Position numbers and translations under genes: made by a program. Of a stretch of DNA of 64,000 nucleotides, positions 44,488 to 53,618 are shown one piece after another. Location: NCBI GenBank assembly GCA_016217545.1, contig JACRHT010000016.1, positions 797,540 through 861,539 of the forward strand, given 5' to 3'. This stretch comes from Opitutia bacterium. Its GTDB lineage: Bacteria > Verrucomicrobiota > Verrucomicrobiia > Opitutales > Opitutaceae. The first letter of the stretch is position 1. Every line of letters starts with the position of its first letter. The notes beneath the pieces are model-generated. The model was not told the origin of the DNA. It saw only the letters and a program-made list of their open reading frames with translations, and ran no database searches.

Positions 44488-45542
44488 CGCGCCAGAGCCA
44501 AGCTCGGCGCGATCTCCAAGTCAAAGCCGGCACCACTCGTTCCGTCCGAGTTTTGCGCGACGCCGCCCGGCTCGCGCTCCGCCCACGCCGCAAACGCGAT
44601 CATGCCGGCGTTGTCGCCGGTGTGCTGCGGACGCGCCCGGAAAAACGGCACATGGCGGTGCGCGGCGAGTTTCTCGACCTCGCCCTGCAGAAACTTGTTG
44701 TTGGCCACGCCGCCCGAGAGCCCGACGCTGCGATACGCGCCCTGATCGAAGGCCAGCTTCGTCTTGCGCACGAGCGCGTCCATCACGGCGTGCTGGTAGC
44801 TCGCGCACAAGTCGGCCTTGCGGCGCTCGATTTCCTCGGGCGCCATTTTCTCGAGCGTGTAGCGCAGGCTGGTTTTCAGGCCGGAGAAGCTGAAATCGAG
44901 CGTAGCCTTCTGCGCGACGGCCTTGGGAAATTGAAACGCCTTCGCGTCGCCGGCGCGCGCGAGTTTCTCCACCTGCGGGCCGCCGGGATAGCCGAGACCG
45001 AGGAGCTTCGCGCCTTTGTCGAGCGCCTCGCCCGCGGCGTCGTCCATGGTGGAAGCGATCAGCTTGATCCGCCGCTCCTCATCGATGGTGAAGAGCGCGG
45101 TGTTGCCGCCAGACACGAGTAGACCGAGGTGCGGCAACAAACGCGCGAACGCCGCATCGAATTCCGCCGGCGCCTGCTCGTGGAGCGCGATGAACGGCGA
45201 GAACGCGTGCGCCCGGAGATGATTCACACCAACGACCGGCACGCGCCACGCGAGGCCGAGGCTTTTCGCGACCGACAGCCCCATCGCGAGGCACGCGGCA
45301 AGGCCGGGGCCCTGCGTGACGGCGATCTGAGTGACTTGCGGCGGTGTGACGACACCGAGCGCCCGCTGCACGAGTGGCGCGAAATGCTGCAGGTGCTCGC
45401 GGCTTGCGAGATCCGGCACCACGCCACCGTAGGCCTCATGCAGAGCGATCTGGCTGTGCACCCACTCGCCGACGAAGCCGCGCGCGGGATCGAAAACCGC
45501 CACGGCCGTTTCATCGCAGGAACTCTCGAGTGCGAAAATCAT
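44484..45542 (-). CDS. tsaD: tRNA N6-threonylcarbamoyladenosine transferase subunit TsaD
   Basis: 352 residues, normal length. LESSCDETAVAVFD opens the fold, His108 and His112 in NHLRAH bind the metal, and LGLLVSGGNTAL, DDAAGEALDKGAKLLGLGYPGG and FSFSGLKTSLRY complete the pattern. It installs t6A37 on ANN-decoding tRNAs with TsaB and TsaE. Its stop forms an ATGA with the GH65-like gene and its start is 16 bases after the ctpA stop. Confidence 0.97.
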   Translation of the reverse strand: MIFALESSCDETAVAVFDPARGFVGEWVHSQIALHEAYGGVVPDLASREHLQHFAPLVQRALGVVTPPQVTQIAVTQGPGLAACLAMGLSVAKSLGLAWRVPVVGVNHLRAHAFSPFIALHEQAPAEFDAAFARLLPHLGLLVSGGNTALFTIDEERRIKLIASTMDDAAGEALDKGAKLLGLGYPGGPQVEKLARAGDAKAFQFPKAVAQKATLDFSFSGLKTSLRYTLEKMAPEEIERRKADLCASYQHAVMDALVRKTKLAFDQGAYRSVGLSGGVANNKFLQGEVEKLAAHRHVPFFRARPQHTGDNAGMIAFAAWAEREPGGVAQNSDGTSGAGFDLEIAPSLALAR

Positions 45543-45558
45543 GGTCGATCGCGGCGGG

Positions 45559-46851
45559 TTACTTTTTCGGGGCCGCTAACGGCGGAACCGCGACCGGACG
45601 CGCGACTAGCACGCCGCGCAAGACCTCCTCGGCGGCGGTGCGTTGCGTATCCTCGACGGGCGCGAAACCGAAGCGCTCCTTGAACTCGGTCTCGCCCGCG
45701 AGGTCGTTGCGCGATTGCTGGATGCGCAGGCGCGCCTCGTCGTCGGCGGACATCTCGAGCTCCACCTGCGGTTGGATGCCCTTCTCGTGAATGGTGATTC
45801 CGCTCGGGGTGTAGTAGCGGGCCGTCGTCAGCCGGATGCCTTCGCCGTTCTGGGTCTCGATGATGCTCTGCACGGACCCCTTGCCGAAGGTCTTCTCGCC
45901 AACGATGACGGCGCGCTTGGTGTCCTTCAGCGCGCCCGAGACGATCTCCGCCGCGCTCGCCGTGCCGCCGTTCACGAGCACCGCGATCGGATAGGTGCGG
46001 CGCGGGTGGCTGTTCTCCGAGCGAAATTCCTCGCGCGACTCCTTGGTGCGCCCCTGCGTGTAGGCGATGAGCTCGTTCTTCTCGAAAAACTGATCGCAAA
46101 CTTCGACCGCGGCATCGACGAGACCGCCCGGGTTGTTGCGCAGGTCGAGAACGAGCGCGCGCATGTCGTGCTTCTCGAGTTCCTTCAGCGCCGCCTCGAA
46201 TTCCTCGCCGGTGCGCTCACTGAACTGCGTGATCTGCGTGTAGCCGATGCCGTCGCTCGATATCTCGGTGTTGCGCACGCTGCGGAGACGGATGCGCTCG
46301 CGTTTCAGCACGTAGGTCACCTCGCGGTCGATGCTCGGGCGAAAGAAAACCATTTTCACCTCGGTGCCCGGTTCGCCGCGAATGAGTCGGACCGCCTTCT
46401 CCGTGCTGGGATCGTCGATCGTGTAGCCGTCGATGCTCACGATGCGGTCGCCGCGCCGGATGCCCGCGCGCTCGGCGGGCGTGTCGGCGATGGTGGTGAT
46501 GACGACGATGTGGTTGTCGCGCTCCTCAACCTGGATGCCGACCCCGTTGAACTCGTTGTTCAACTCCTCCTCGGTCTGGCTGTAAGCCTCGGCATCGAGA
46601 AATTCGGAGTGCGGATCGAGTTCGCTCAACATGCCGCGCAGCGCGGCGCGCGTGAGGGCGTTGTAGTCGGCCTTTTTTTCGTCGACGTAGTATTGCTTCA
46701 CCGTCTCGAGCACGTCGCGGAAGTAGCGGACGTTCTTGTCGCGCTCGCGATTCGGCCACCAGCTCGGCGCGCCGAATTGCCGCGCGGCGAAGTGCGCGAG
46801 CCCGAAGCCCAGCGCGACGGCGACAAGAATGGCGAAAAGCCTTTTGAGCAT
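45559..46851 (-). CDS. ctpA: C-terminal processing peptidase (S41)
   Basis: 430 residues from the ATG at 46851, at the start of a membrane-anchor or signal helix (LFAILVAVALGFGLAHF). A PDZ domain (about 100-175) precedes the catalytic core, with Ser299 in NGGTASAAE and the lysine general base at 324 in TFGKGSVQ. An upstream in-frame ATG at 46941 would overlap the divergent methyltransferase and lacks a signal-like start. Probably periplasmic, trimming protein C-termini. It reads toward tsaD. Confidence 0.94.
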   Translation of the reverse strand: MLKRLFAILVAVALGFGLAHFAARQFGAPSWWPNRERDKNVRYFRDVLETVKQYYVDEKKADYNALTRAALRGMLSELDPHSEFLDAEAYSQTEEELNNEFNGVGIQVEERDNHIVVITTIADTPAERAGIRRGDRIVSIDGYTIDDPSTEKAVRLIRGEPGTEVKMVFFRPSIDREVTYVLKRERIRLRSVRNTEISSDGIGYTQITQFSERTGEEFEAALKELEKHDMRALVLDLRNNPGGLVDAAVEVCDQFFEKNELIAYTQGRTKESREEFRSENSHPRRTYPIAVLVNGGTASAAEIVSGALKDTKRAVIVGEKTFGKGSVQSIIETQNGEGIRLTTARYYTPSGITIHEKGIQPQVELEMSADDEARLRIQQSRNDLAGETEFKERFGFAPVEDTQRTAAEEVLRGVLVARPVAVPPLAAPKK

Positions 46852-46885
46852 GGCCAAGCGAGTGCGGAAATGCCTTGGTTGGCAA

Positions 46886-47875
46886 ATGGGTTCCTCCGTC
46901 GCGTTTCGCGAAGTCTTCCGCATCGAGCCACATGCCGCCACCGGCGTGTCGTTCGCGCGCTACATGGAGCTCGCGCTCTTTCACCCGACGGTCGGCTACT
47001 ACACTTCGCCCACGCGGCGGCGCGTCGGTCGCGACAAAGGCGCGGATTTCTACACGGCCACGAGCTTCAGCCCGGTGTTCGGCGAACTGGTGGCAGACGC
47101 GGCCGTCGGCCTGCTCGCGGGCAAGAACCCGGCGGACTACGAACTCGTCGAGGTCGGCGCGGAGCCCGGCGCCGGCGCGTTCCGCGATGTGGCGCACCCG
47201 TTCAAGAGCTACCGCACGATCTCCTATCCGCAACCGATCGAGATGAGCGGACGCTGCGTCGTCTTCTCCAACGAGCTGTTCGATGCGCAGCCGTTCCATC
47301 GCGTCGTCCGCCGCAGCGGACTCTGGCGCGAGCTCGGGGTGGCGCTCGATGGCGAGGAGTTGCGCGAGGTGGAGCTGCCGGAAATGACTGACGAGCTCCG
47401 CGCCGCCGCCGACCGCCTGCCCCGCGAGGCGCCCGAAGGCTACCATATCGATCTGCCGCTGCGCACTGTCCCGTTGCTCCGACGCATGCTGAAGCAGTCG
47501 TGGACGGGGCTTTTTTTGGCGTTCGACTACGGACGCAGCTGGGCCGTGCTCGCCGAAGAGCTGCCGCAAGGGAGCATTCGCACCTATTCGCACCAGAAGC
47601 AGGGCGACGACGTCCTCGACCGCCCCGGCGAAATCGACCTGACCGGGCATGTTTGCTGGGACTGGCTGGTGGACGAGCTGCAGCAAAGCGGCTTCGGCGA
47701 GGCCTTGGTCGAATCGCAGGAAGCCTTCCTGACCAAGCGCGCGGCCAAGGCGATGCAGGCGATCGTCACGTCCGAAGCGGGCCGTTTCAGCCGCCGGAAG
47801 AACGACCTCATGCACCTTCTCCACCCCGGTAACATGGGCCAGAAGTTTCAGGCTCTCCACGCCTTGCGCGAGTGA
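46886..47875 (+). CDS. MidA/NDUFAF7-type SAM-dependent methyltransferase
   Basis: 329 residues from the ATG at 46886. An in-frame ATG at 46850 would overlap the ctpA start and add 12 residues. FARYMELALFHPTVGYYTSP is the family opener, ELVEVGAEPGAGAFRDV the SAM-binding part, VVFSNELFDAQPFHRVV a conserved block, and FLAFDYGRSW another. The mitochondrial relatives methylate an arginine of complex I subunit NDUFS2. Whether the bacterial enzyme does the same is unknown. Divergent from ctpA with a very short shared upstream region. Confidence 0.85.
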   Translation: MGSSVAFREVFRIEPHAATGVSFARYMELALFHPTVGYYTSPTRRRVGRDKGADFYTATSFSPVFGELVADAAVGLLAGKNPADYELVEVGAEPGAGAFRDVAHPFKSYRTISYPQPIEMSGRCVVFSNELFDAQPFHRVVRRSGLWRELGVALDGEELREVELPEMTDELRAAADRLPREAPEGYHIDLPLRTVPLLRRMLKQSWTGLFLAFDYGRSWAVLAEELPQGSIRTYSHQKQGDDVLDRPGEIDLTGHVCWDWLVDELQQSGFGEALVESQEAFLTKRAAKAMQAIVTSEAGRFSRRKNDLMHLLHPGNMGQKFQALHALRE

Positions 47876-47906
47876 GCGGGGATTTTCGCGCGCGAGGAAA
47901 TTTCCC

Positions 47907-47935
47907 TTGCGTAGCGCAACCGCGGACCTTTACTC
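47907..47935 (+). promoter_or_regulatory. Candidate promoter of rpmB
   Basis: TTGCGT and TTACTC separated by 17 bases, 25 bases before the rpmB ATG. Both boxes are only moderate matches. Confidence 0.3.
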
Positions 47936-47960
47936 ACGACCCTTTAACTCGACAAACATC

Positions 47961-48191
47961 ATGGCACGAATTTGCGCAATCACTGGCAAGCGCCCGGTCA
48001 AGGGCAGCATCATCAACCGTAAGGGTCAGTCCAAGAAGAGCGGTGGTATCGGCACGCACACCACCTCGAAGACCCCCCGCAAGTTCCGCCCGAACCTGCA
48101 GAAAATCCGCGTCAAGATGCCCAATGGCGGCACCAAGCGCGTCTGGGTCGCCGTCAAGGCCATCAAGGCCGGCCTCGTGACCAAGGTCTAA
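47961..48191 (+). CDS. rpmB: Ribosomal protein L28
   Basis: 76 residues from the ATG at 47961. MARICAITGKRPVKG, the basic middle KSGGIGTHTTSKTPRKFRPN and LQKIRVKMPNGGTKRVWV are diagnostic of L28. The first Cys of the zinc-type L28 pattern is present in RICAITG but no second pair is seen. Followed by a good terminator. Confidence 0.97.
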   Translation: MARICAITGKRPVKGSIINRKGQSKKSGGIGTHTTSKTPRKFRPNLQKIRVKMPNGGTKRVWVAVKAIKAGLVTKV

Positions 48192-48219
48192 ACCGTTCCG
48201 GTTCCCATTCCTGTTCCGA

Positions 48220-48250
48220 CCCGCAGCCGCAAGCTGCGGGTTTTATTTTT
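48220..48250 (+). terminator. Rho-independent terminator of rpmB
   Basis: CCCGCAGC (48220-48227) pairs with GCTGCGGG (48233-48240) around CGCAA, followed by TTTTATTTTT. It overlaps the end of the convergent gene at 48243 and may serve both directions poorly on the other strand. Confidence 0.88.
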
Positions 48251-48755
48251 GGCTCTCCCCGAACTGCGCCATGAACTTCGTCGCGCAAGTCGGACAGATG
48301 CCGTGTTCCACGCGCGCCGAGTCCGGCACGTCGGGCACAACTTGTTCGATCTCCCGCCACTCCCCTTCGTGCAACACCTCCCCGCACCAGCTACAGAGCA
48401 CGATGGCGGGCCCGTAGCCGGTCACGCTCTCGAGCCACGAGATCGGCGGCCGGGCACTCGTGGAGAGTAAACGGGAGCAAAACTCCACGCGATCACCCTC
48501 CATGCCGCGCAGTAGCATCTCGAACCAACGCCGCTGGTGCGCGAGGTCGCAACGGTAACGAAAACTGACCGCCGAACGATCCAAACGGACTCGCCGCAAC
48601 AGTTGCCGGTAGATTTGTCGGGTCGCATCGCCGCTCACGACGCTCCAGAGCGAGCGCCCCGTCCAAGTCTGACTGGCATCCGTCGGTTCGGGAAAAGCGT
48701 CGGTCACGAACGAATCGATTCGATCCGCCGCGTCGACCACGTAGTGCGCTTCCAT
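48243..48755 (-). CDS. PAS-like sensory protein with C-terminal zinc ribbon
   Basis: 170 residues. The first 110 have the look of a degenerate PAS domain (residue blocks RSLWSVVSGDATRQIY and SFRYRCDLAHQRRWFEM). The end carries CSWCGEV and CPTC, two CxxC pairs of a small zinc ribbon. Proteins of this layout are common orphan regulators. The stop codon sits 2 bases into the T-rich end of the rpmB terminator. Ligand and partner unknown. Confidence 0.65.
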   Translation of the reverse strand: MEAHYVVDAADRIDSFVTDAFPEPTDASQTWTGRSLWSVVSGDATRQIYRQLLRRVRLDRSAVSFRYRCDLAHQRRWFEMLLRGMEGDRVEFCSRLLSTSARPPISWLESVTGYGPAIVLCSWCGEVLHEGEWREIEQVVPDVPDSARVEHGICPTCATKFMAQFGESQK

Positions 48756-48769
48756 CGGCTTGGGGGCGC

Positions 48770-49054
48770 TCAGCTCGCGACGAGCGTGGCAAACTCGGGA
48801 TTGCGCTGAATGAAAACCGCCACGTAGGAGCAGGCCGGCACGATCTTCCGGCCGGCCGCCTTCGCGTCGTTCAGCGCCGCGCGCACCAGCGCTTCCGCGT
48901 AACCGCGTCCGCGAAACTCCGGTGGCACGAACGTGTGCGTGAACACCTGCTTGTCGTCAGCGAATTCGTATTCCGTGACGGCCAGCTTGCCGTCAGCGGC
49001 GATTTCGTAGCGATGCTCGGCCGGGTTGTGTTGGACGGAGGTAGCGGCACTCAT
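48770..49054 (-). CDS. Small GNAT-type N-acetyltransferase (YjdJ family)
   Basis: 94 residues from the ATG at 49054, which overlaps the stop of the preceding gene (ATGA at 49051). HTFVPPEFRGRGYAEALVRAAL carries the acetyl-CoA loop, and PACSYVAVFIQRNPEF is the conserved late helix of the YjdJ-type short GNATs. Substrate unknown. Likely transcribed with murJ and the DUF1905 gene. Confidence 0.88.
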   Translation of the reverse strand: MSAATSVQHNPAEHRYEIAADGKLAVTEYEFADDKQVFTHTFVPPEFRGRGYAEALVRAALNDAKAAGRKIVPACSYVAVFIQRNPEFATLVAS

Positions 49055-49509
49055 CGGACGGAACGGTAGGGCCCATGCAGGAAGGTCGTCACCGCTTTTT
49101 TCACCCGCCGGGCCCGGGTGTCCGCGGATTTCGCCGCCGTCACCCATCGGATCACCTCCTTGCGACGCGAGGGCGAGTTGGCTCGGAACTCCTCCCACCG
49201 CCCGGCCGCTCGCAGCGCGGCGGCGAGATCGCGCGGCAAGCGCCAAAGCTTCGGCGCGTCCTCCCGCGCCACTCGAATCTCGATTCGGTCGCCCACGTCG
49301 CGGCAGGCCGCCCGCCGCATCGGCAGGTTGAGAAAGAGTCGATGCCGCCCGGTGCCGTCCGGCACCAACGCGGCCCGAAACACCTCCGCGCCGAGCCACA
49401 CCCGGACCGGCACGAACCCGCGCACGCCAAATTCCCGCGTGATCCGGAGCGGCACCGCCACGAGCGGATTCACGCCGACCTTTTCGATCCGTGCGGAGAA
49501 ACGCAGCAT
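49051..49509 (-). CDS. DUF1905/YdeI-like protein
   Basis: 152 residues from the ATG at 49509. The N-terminal half (MLRFSARIEKVGVNPLVAVP, then GFVPVRVWLGAEVFRAAL) has the DUF1905 barrel pattern. The C-terminal RPSRRKEVIRWV-like helix belongs to the YdeI/OmdA group. Function unknown. It starts 4 bases after the murJ stop and overlaps the GNAT gene. Confidence 0.78.
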   Translation of the reverse strand: MLRFSARIEKVGVNPLVAVPLRITREFGVRGFVPVRVWLGAEVFRAALVPDGTGRHRLFLNLPMRRAACRDVGDRIEIRVAREDAPKLWRLPRDLAAALRAAGRWEEFRANSPSRRKEVIRWVTAAKSADTRARRVKKAVTTFLHGPYRSVR

Positions 49510-49513
49510 GCCG

Positions 49514-51103
49514 TCAACGACCCGCAATCCGGGCACGAACGCGATCGATGATCGCCTGCAAATCCTCGCGCCCCTCGATCCGCCAAGCCCACAGAAGCGC
49601 GCCATACAACGCCGCCCCGGCCGGCATGAGAATCGCCACCACCAACAGATCGCTGAAGCGCGACGCCGGCGAGACCCGCGCCAGCCCCCGCGCACCGAGC
49701 CAGACAAACACCGCCATCACCGCCGTCGCCGCGATGATCTTTCCCAAGCTCGGCAGCAGCGTCTGCATCGTGAATCCGTCGAGCTTGCGCACCAAACGCG
49801 ATTGCAGGAACGCCGCCTGCACGACGACCGCCACCGTGCTGGCCAGCGCGAGTCCGGTCGTGGACAGCCACTGCATCAGCACGATGCTCAGTCCGAAATT
49901 GACGGCAAAGCTGATCGCCGCCGCGCGCACCGGCGTCGCCGTGTCGCGGAGCGCGTAGAACGCCCGCAGCATCAGGCTCGTGAACGAGATGAACGGCAAC
50001 CCGACCACGTAGGCCACGAGCACCGGCGTCATCAGCGCCGTGTCGCTGGCCTTGAACGCGCCGTGCTGGAACAGCAGCCGGATGATCGGCTCGCTGAGCA
50101 ACGCCAACCCCGCCGCCGCCGGCACATTGATCACGAGCACGAGCCGCAGACCCTTGTGGTAATCCGCGATCAGCGACGCCCAATCCTCCTTCGCCGCGTG
50201 CCGCGCGATGAGCGGAAAAACCACCGTCGCGATCGCGATCGTGAACACGCCAATGGGCAGCTCCATCAAGCGAGTCGCGAGATTCAGCACTGTCACCGCG
50301 CTGTCGTTGAGCGACAAGCCGATGAACCGTGCCATCGAGATGTTCACCAAATAGATCGCCGAACCGATGACGGACGGCCCCATGATGCGGATGATCTCGC
50401 GCACGCGCTCGTCGGGCCGGAGATCGAACGCCGGCCGCCAGCCTTCGCGCCACAACACGGCCGCCGGCACCGCCATCTGGAGAAATCCGCCGAGCAGCAC
50501 TCCCGCACAAAGCAGATTCATCCGGCTCACGTCGTCCCACGCCCACCACGTGCCGAGTCCCAGCGCCCCGAGAATCGTGAGGTTCAGCCACACCGGTGAG
50601 AGCGCCGGCTCGGAAAACCGCCCGAGCACCTGACACGCCGCGCTGAACGCCGCCGCCAGACACACGAAAATCATGTAGGGAAACAGGACGACCGCGAGGT
50701 CCGCGCCCAACAACAGGCGCCGCGCCGTGTCCTCCGCCACGCCCCATCGCGTGGCGAGCTGCACGAACGTTTCCGCGTTCCAGAAAACCAGGATGGCAAG
50801 CACCACGATCGACGTCGTGATCACCGCGAGCCAGCTCGTGACCTTGCTCACAAGTCGGAACGCGCCCGCGCGGTCGTTCTTCTCCAACTCGTGGGTCAAC
50901 GTCGGCACGAACGCCGCCGTGAGCGCGCCCTCGCCGAGGAGGCGGCGAAAGAGATTGGGCAGCGTGTAGGCGGAGTTGAACGCCGAGTTCAGCGCGCTCG
51001 CACCGAACACCGCCGCCGCGACCGACTCACGCACCAGGCCGAGGACGCGCGACAACACCGTCGACAAAGCGACGACACTGATGTTCTTCAGGCTCTTCGA
51101 CAC
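49514..51103 (-). CDS. murJ: Lipid II flippase MurJ
   Basis: 529 residues from a GTG at 51103. About 14 helices of the MOP/MVF superfamily; the N-terminal segment VALSTVLSRVLGLVRESVAAAVFG and GEGALTAAFVPTL are diagnostic. It flips the peptidoglycan precursor lipid II across the inner membrane. It lies 7 bases after a membrane-anchored protein gene, so the two are probably co-transcribed. Confidence 0.94.
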   Translation of the reverse strand: MSKSLKNISVVALSTVLSRVLGLVRESVAAAVFGASALNSAFNSAYTLPNLFRRLLGEGALTAAFVPTLTHELEKNDRAGAFRLVSKVTSWLAVITTSIVVLAILVFWNAETFVQLATRWGVAEDTARRLLLGADLAVVLFPYMIFVCLAAAFSAACQVLGRFSEPALSPVWLNLTILGALGLGTWWAWDDVSRMNLLCAGVLLGGFLQMAVPAAVLWREGWRPAFDLRPDERVREIIRIMGPSVIGSAIYLVNISMARFIGLSLNDSAVTVLNLATRLMELPIGVFTIAIATVVFPLIARHAAKEDWASLIADYHKGLRLVLVINVPAAAGLALLSEPIIRLLFQHGAFKASDTALMTPVLVAYVVGLPFISFTSLMLRAFYALRDTATPVRAAAISFAVNFGLSIVLMQWLSTTGLALASTVAVVVQAAFLQSRLVRKLDGFTMQTLLPSLGKIIAATAVMAVFVWLGARGLARVSPASRFSDLLVVAILMPAGAALYGALLWAWRIEGREDLQAIIDRVRARIAGR

Positions 51104-51110
51104 GGCGCCG

Positions 51111-51845
51111 TTACGGCTGCGTCGTGACCTTCACGAGCCCGTCCTCCACCGCGAGCGCCGAGACCTTCGCCCAAGCGGCGCGAAAATCATCCGGCACCTT
51201 GGCCTTCGCGATCAGCGCCTTCGTCAGCGCGCCGCCGATGCCCGGCAGCGAATGCACCGGACACGAGCCGAGATAAATTTGGTCCGCGCGAAACACGTAA
51301 CTCTCGCCGCCGCGCACGAAAGAGCCACTCGCCTGAAAAACGACTTCCTTCGCGAAACCGTAGTAGTTCAAAACCACCTTCTCGGCGACGTGCAGCTTGT
51401 CACCTTCGACGCGGAAATTAAGTCCGCTCGCGCTGAGAAAATCGGAACTTCCGCTGGCGGCGGCCGGCTCGCCCTTCTTTTCCTCGGTCTTCGGTTTGTC
51501 GGCCGGCTTGGCCGGTTTACCATCGGCTTTCGCGACGGCGTCGCCGGAGAGCGACGTCGCCCACGCGTTCAGCTCGTCCTCCGTGACCACGAGCTGCCCG
51601 CCTTTCGCGAACGTCGCGACCTTGTCCTGCCACGCGCGCGCCTTGGTTCCGTCGGTCTTGCCGGGCAGGTAATACACGACGCCCTTGGCCACTTCCTTCG
51701 GGGCCTCCTTGATTTGCTGCACGGGCTTGAAAACCAGGTAGACAGCCGCCACCACCACGCCGAGGAGCAGCCCAAGCAAAGCACCGATCGCGACCTCAAC
51801 CGTGCTGGGACCGTAGAGCGCCTTTTCGATTTTCTTGCTGGGCAT
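51111..51845 (-). CDS. Membrane-anchored protein of unknown function
   Basis: 244 residues. One helix at about 18-38 (VAIGALLGLLLGVVVAAVYLVF) is followed by a periplasmic part with a low-complexity Lys/Pro/Ala linker (KPAKPADKPKTEEKKGE) and a strand-rich C-terminal domain. I do not recognise the family. Lying between fmdB and murJ on the same strand, it might have an envelope role, but that is only context. Confidence 0.75.
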   Translation of the reverse strand: MPSKKIEKALYGPSTVEVAIGALLGLLLGVVVAAVYLVFKPVQQIKEAPKEVAKGVVYYLPGKTDGTKARAWQDKVATFAKGGQLVVTEDELNAWATSLSGDAVAKADGKPAKPADKPKTEEKKGEPAAASGSSDFLSASGLNFRVEGDKLHVAEKVVLNYYGFAKEVVFQASGSFVRGGESYVFRADQIYLGSCPVHSLPGIGGALTKALIAKAKVPDDFRAAWAKVSALAVEDGLVKVTTQP

Positions 51846-51853
51846 GGCGGGAA

Positions 51854-52120
51854 TCAGTTCGCCGCGGACTTGCCCGCGGCCGGTTTTGCTTCGGACTTGG
51901 AAGAGGATTTGCCGCCCTCGGGCCCGCCACCGGACTTCTTCTTGTAGTCGGTGATGTAGAAGCCGGAGCCCTTGAAGATCAGGCCGGCGCCGCCGCCGAC
52001 CTTGCGCTTGAGCTTGGGTTTCTTGCAGGCGGGACACTTCTTGAGCGGCTCGTCCTTCATCGACTGGAAGGCTTCCAACTCGTGGTCGCACTGGGTGCAG
52101 ACGTATTCGTAGGTGGGCAT
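51854..52120 (-). CDS. FmdB-type zinc ribbon protein
   Basis: 88 residues. The start MPTYEYVCTQCDHELEAFQS and CPACKKPKLKRKVGGG carry the two CxxC pairs, and GLIFKGSGFYITDY completes the family core. A Ser/Lys/Ala-rich tail follows. These proteins are annotated as regulators but their role is unsettled. Divergent from the prenyl synthase gene with 116 bases between. Confidence 0.9.
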   Translation of the reverse strand: MPTYEYVCTQCDHELEAFQSMKDEPLKKCPACKKPKLKRKVGGGAGLIFKGSGFYITDYKKKSGGGPEGGKSSSKSEAKPAAGKSAAN

Positions 52121-52236
52121 CGTGAACGTCGACCGGATAAAAGACCGACGCCCGACGGTGGCGAGCCTTTCTTGGCCCCGCGGCGGCCACAATCCGTTTG
52201 CCAACCCCTGCCGCCCGACGGACAGTGCGCCCCGGC

Positions 52237-53139
52237 ATGGATTTTGACGCGCAATTTCAATCCTACGTGGCGCAGGTCGAACGCGGCATCGACGAACTCC
52301 TGCCCGCCGCCCACACCCGCCCCGCGCGTCTCCACGAGGCCATGCGCTACAGCATGCAGGCCGGCGGCAAACGCCTGCGCCCCGTCCTCGTCCTCGCCGC
52401 CGCCGATCTCTTCGACCGCGCCGCCAGTCCCCTGCCCGCCCGGAGCGCCGAAGCACTTCCGGCCGCGATCGCGATCGAGTGCGTGCACACCTACTCGCTC
52501 GTGCACGACGACCTGCCGTGCATGGACGACGACGACCTGCGCCGCGGCCGGCCGACCGCGCACAAGCAATTCGACGAAGCCACCGCCCTCCTCGCCGGCG
52601 ACGCGCTGCTCACCTACGCCTTTCAACTCCTGAGCGAGAATTACCCCGCCGAAACCTGCGGCACGCTCGTGCGCGAGCTTGCCGCCGCGGCCGGCAGCCG
52701 CGAGCTCATCGGTGGCCAGATGGACGACCTCCTCGCCGAGAAGCGCTCCGACATCTCGCACGCCGATCTCGAGTCGATCCACCGTCGCAAAACCGGCGCG
52801 ATGATTGAAGCCTCGCTCGCGATGGGCGGCCTCGCCGGCGGCACGCGCGACGCCGGACATCTGGACACGCTGCACACGGTCGGCCGACACATGGGTTTGG
52901 CGTTTCAGATCGTCGACGACATCCTCGACGCCACCGCGGACACCGCGACGCTCGGCAAGACCGCAGGCAAGGACGCCCGGGCCGACAAGACCACCTACGT
53001 GAAACTCCACGGCCTCGACGCGGCCCGCCGCCTCGCCGCCGACCAGACCGCCGCCGCCCTCGCCGCCCTCGCCCGCCTCCCCGGCGACACCGCCTTTCTC
53101 GTGGAACTGATCCGCCAAATGGCGGACCGAAAGAAGTAA
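52237..53139 (+). CDS. ispA: Short-chain polyprenyl diphosphate synthase (farnesyl-type)
   Basis: 300 residues from the ATG at 52237. RYSMQAGGKRLRPVLVLAAA, the first Asp-rich motif DDLPCMDDDDLRRGRPT, and the second, DDILD, are present. FPP/GGPP synthase specificity depends on residues before the first motif (HTYSLVHDD), which suggests farnesyl-type. It makes precursors for undecaprenyl phosphate and quinones. The next gene follows after 2 bases. Confidence 0.92.
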   Translation: MDFDAQFQSYVAQVERGIDELLPAAHTRPARLHEAMRYSMQAGGKRLRPVLVLAAADLFDRAASPLPARSAEALPAAIAIECVHTYSLVHDDLPCMDDDDLRRGRPTAHKQFDEATALLAGDALLTYAFQLLSENYPAETCGTLVRELAAAAGSRELIGGQMDDLLAEKRSDISHADLESIHRRKTGAMIEASLAMGGLAGGTRDAGHLDTLHTVGRHMGLAFQIVDDILDATADTATLGKTAGKDARADKTTYVKLHGLDAARRLAADQTAAALAALARLPGDTAFLVELIRQMADRKK

Positions 53140-53141
53140 TC

Positions 53142-53615
53142 ATGCCCGCGCAACGCCGCGACTACCTGCTGCAACAGACGGAACTGCTCCGCCAGTTCGT
53201 CGCGCGCCTCGTGCACGATCGCAATCCCGCCGACGTGGACGAGGCCCTGCAACTCGCGCTCAGCCTGCAGGAAAAACTCTTCCCCATTCCCGCCGCCGAA
53301 TTCCTCGTGCTCGACGCCGACGAACAGGTGGCCCGCCTCCTCGCCAACGAGTCACCCGCGGCCGGCCGCGAGAAATGCGAAACCTACGCCGCGCTCCTGC
53401 GTGAGGCCGCGTTCCTCTACGAACTGCGCGGCCGCAGCGACTTCGCCGCCGGCGCACGCCAGCTTGCCCTGCACGTGGTTCTGCTCGCCGCCCCGCAGCC
53501 GCCCGATGAGGCAACGCGCCAGCTCGTGCTCAAGCTCACCAACGATCTCGCCGGCGAACCGCTGCACGCACCGGTCGCGGCGCTGCTCGCGGAATTCGAA
53601 CACGACGAGGCGTAA
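53142..53615 (+). CDS. Small helical protein, possibly DUF6483-like
   Basis: 157 residues, predicted largely alpha-helical. The start MPAQRRDYLLQQTELLRQFVARLV resembles the opening of the DUF6483 family, a tentative match. No catalytic motif is visible. It is translated straight after the prenyl synthase gene, so co-expression is likely. It converges on the next gene with 3 bases between stops. Confidence 0.6.
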   Translation: MPAQRRDYLLQQTELLRQFVARLVHDRNPADVDEALQLALSLQEKLFPIPAAEFLVLDADEQVARLLANESPAAGREKCETYAALLREAAFLYELRGRSDFAAGARQLALHVVLLAAPQPPDEATRQLVLKLTNDLAGEPLHAPVAALLAEFEHDEA

Positions 53616-53618
53616 CGC

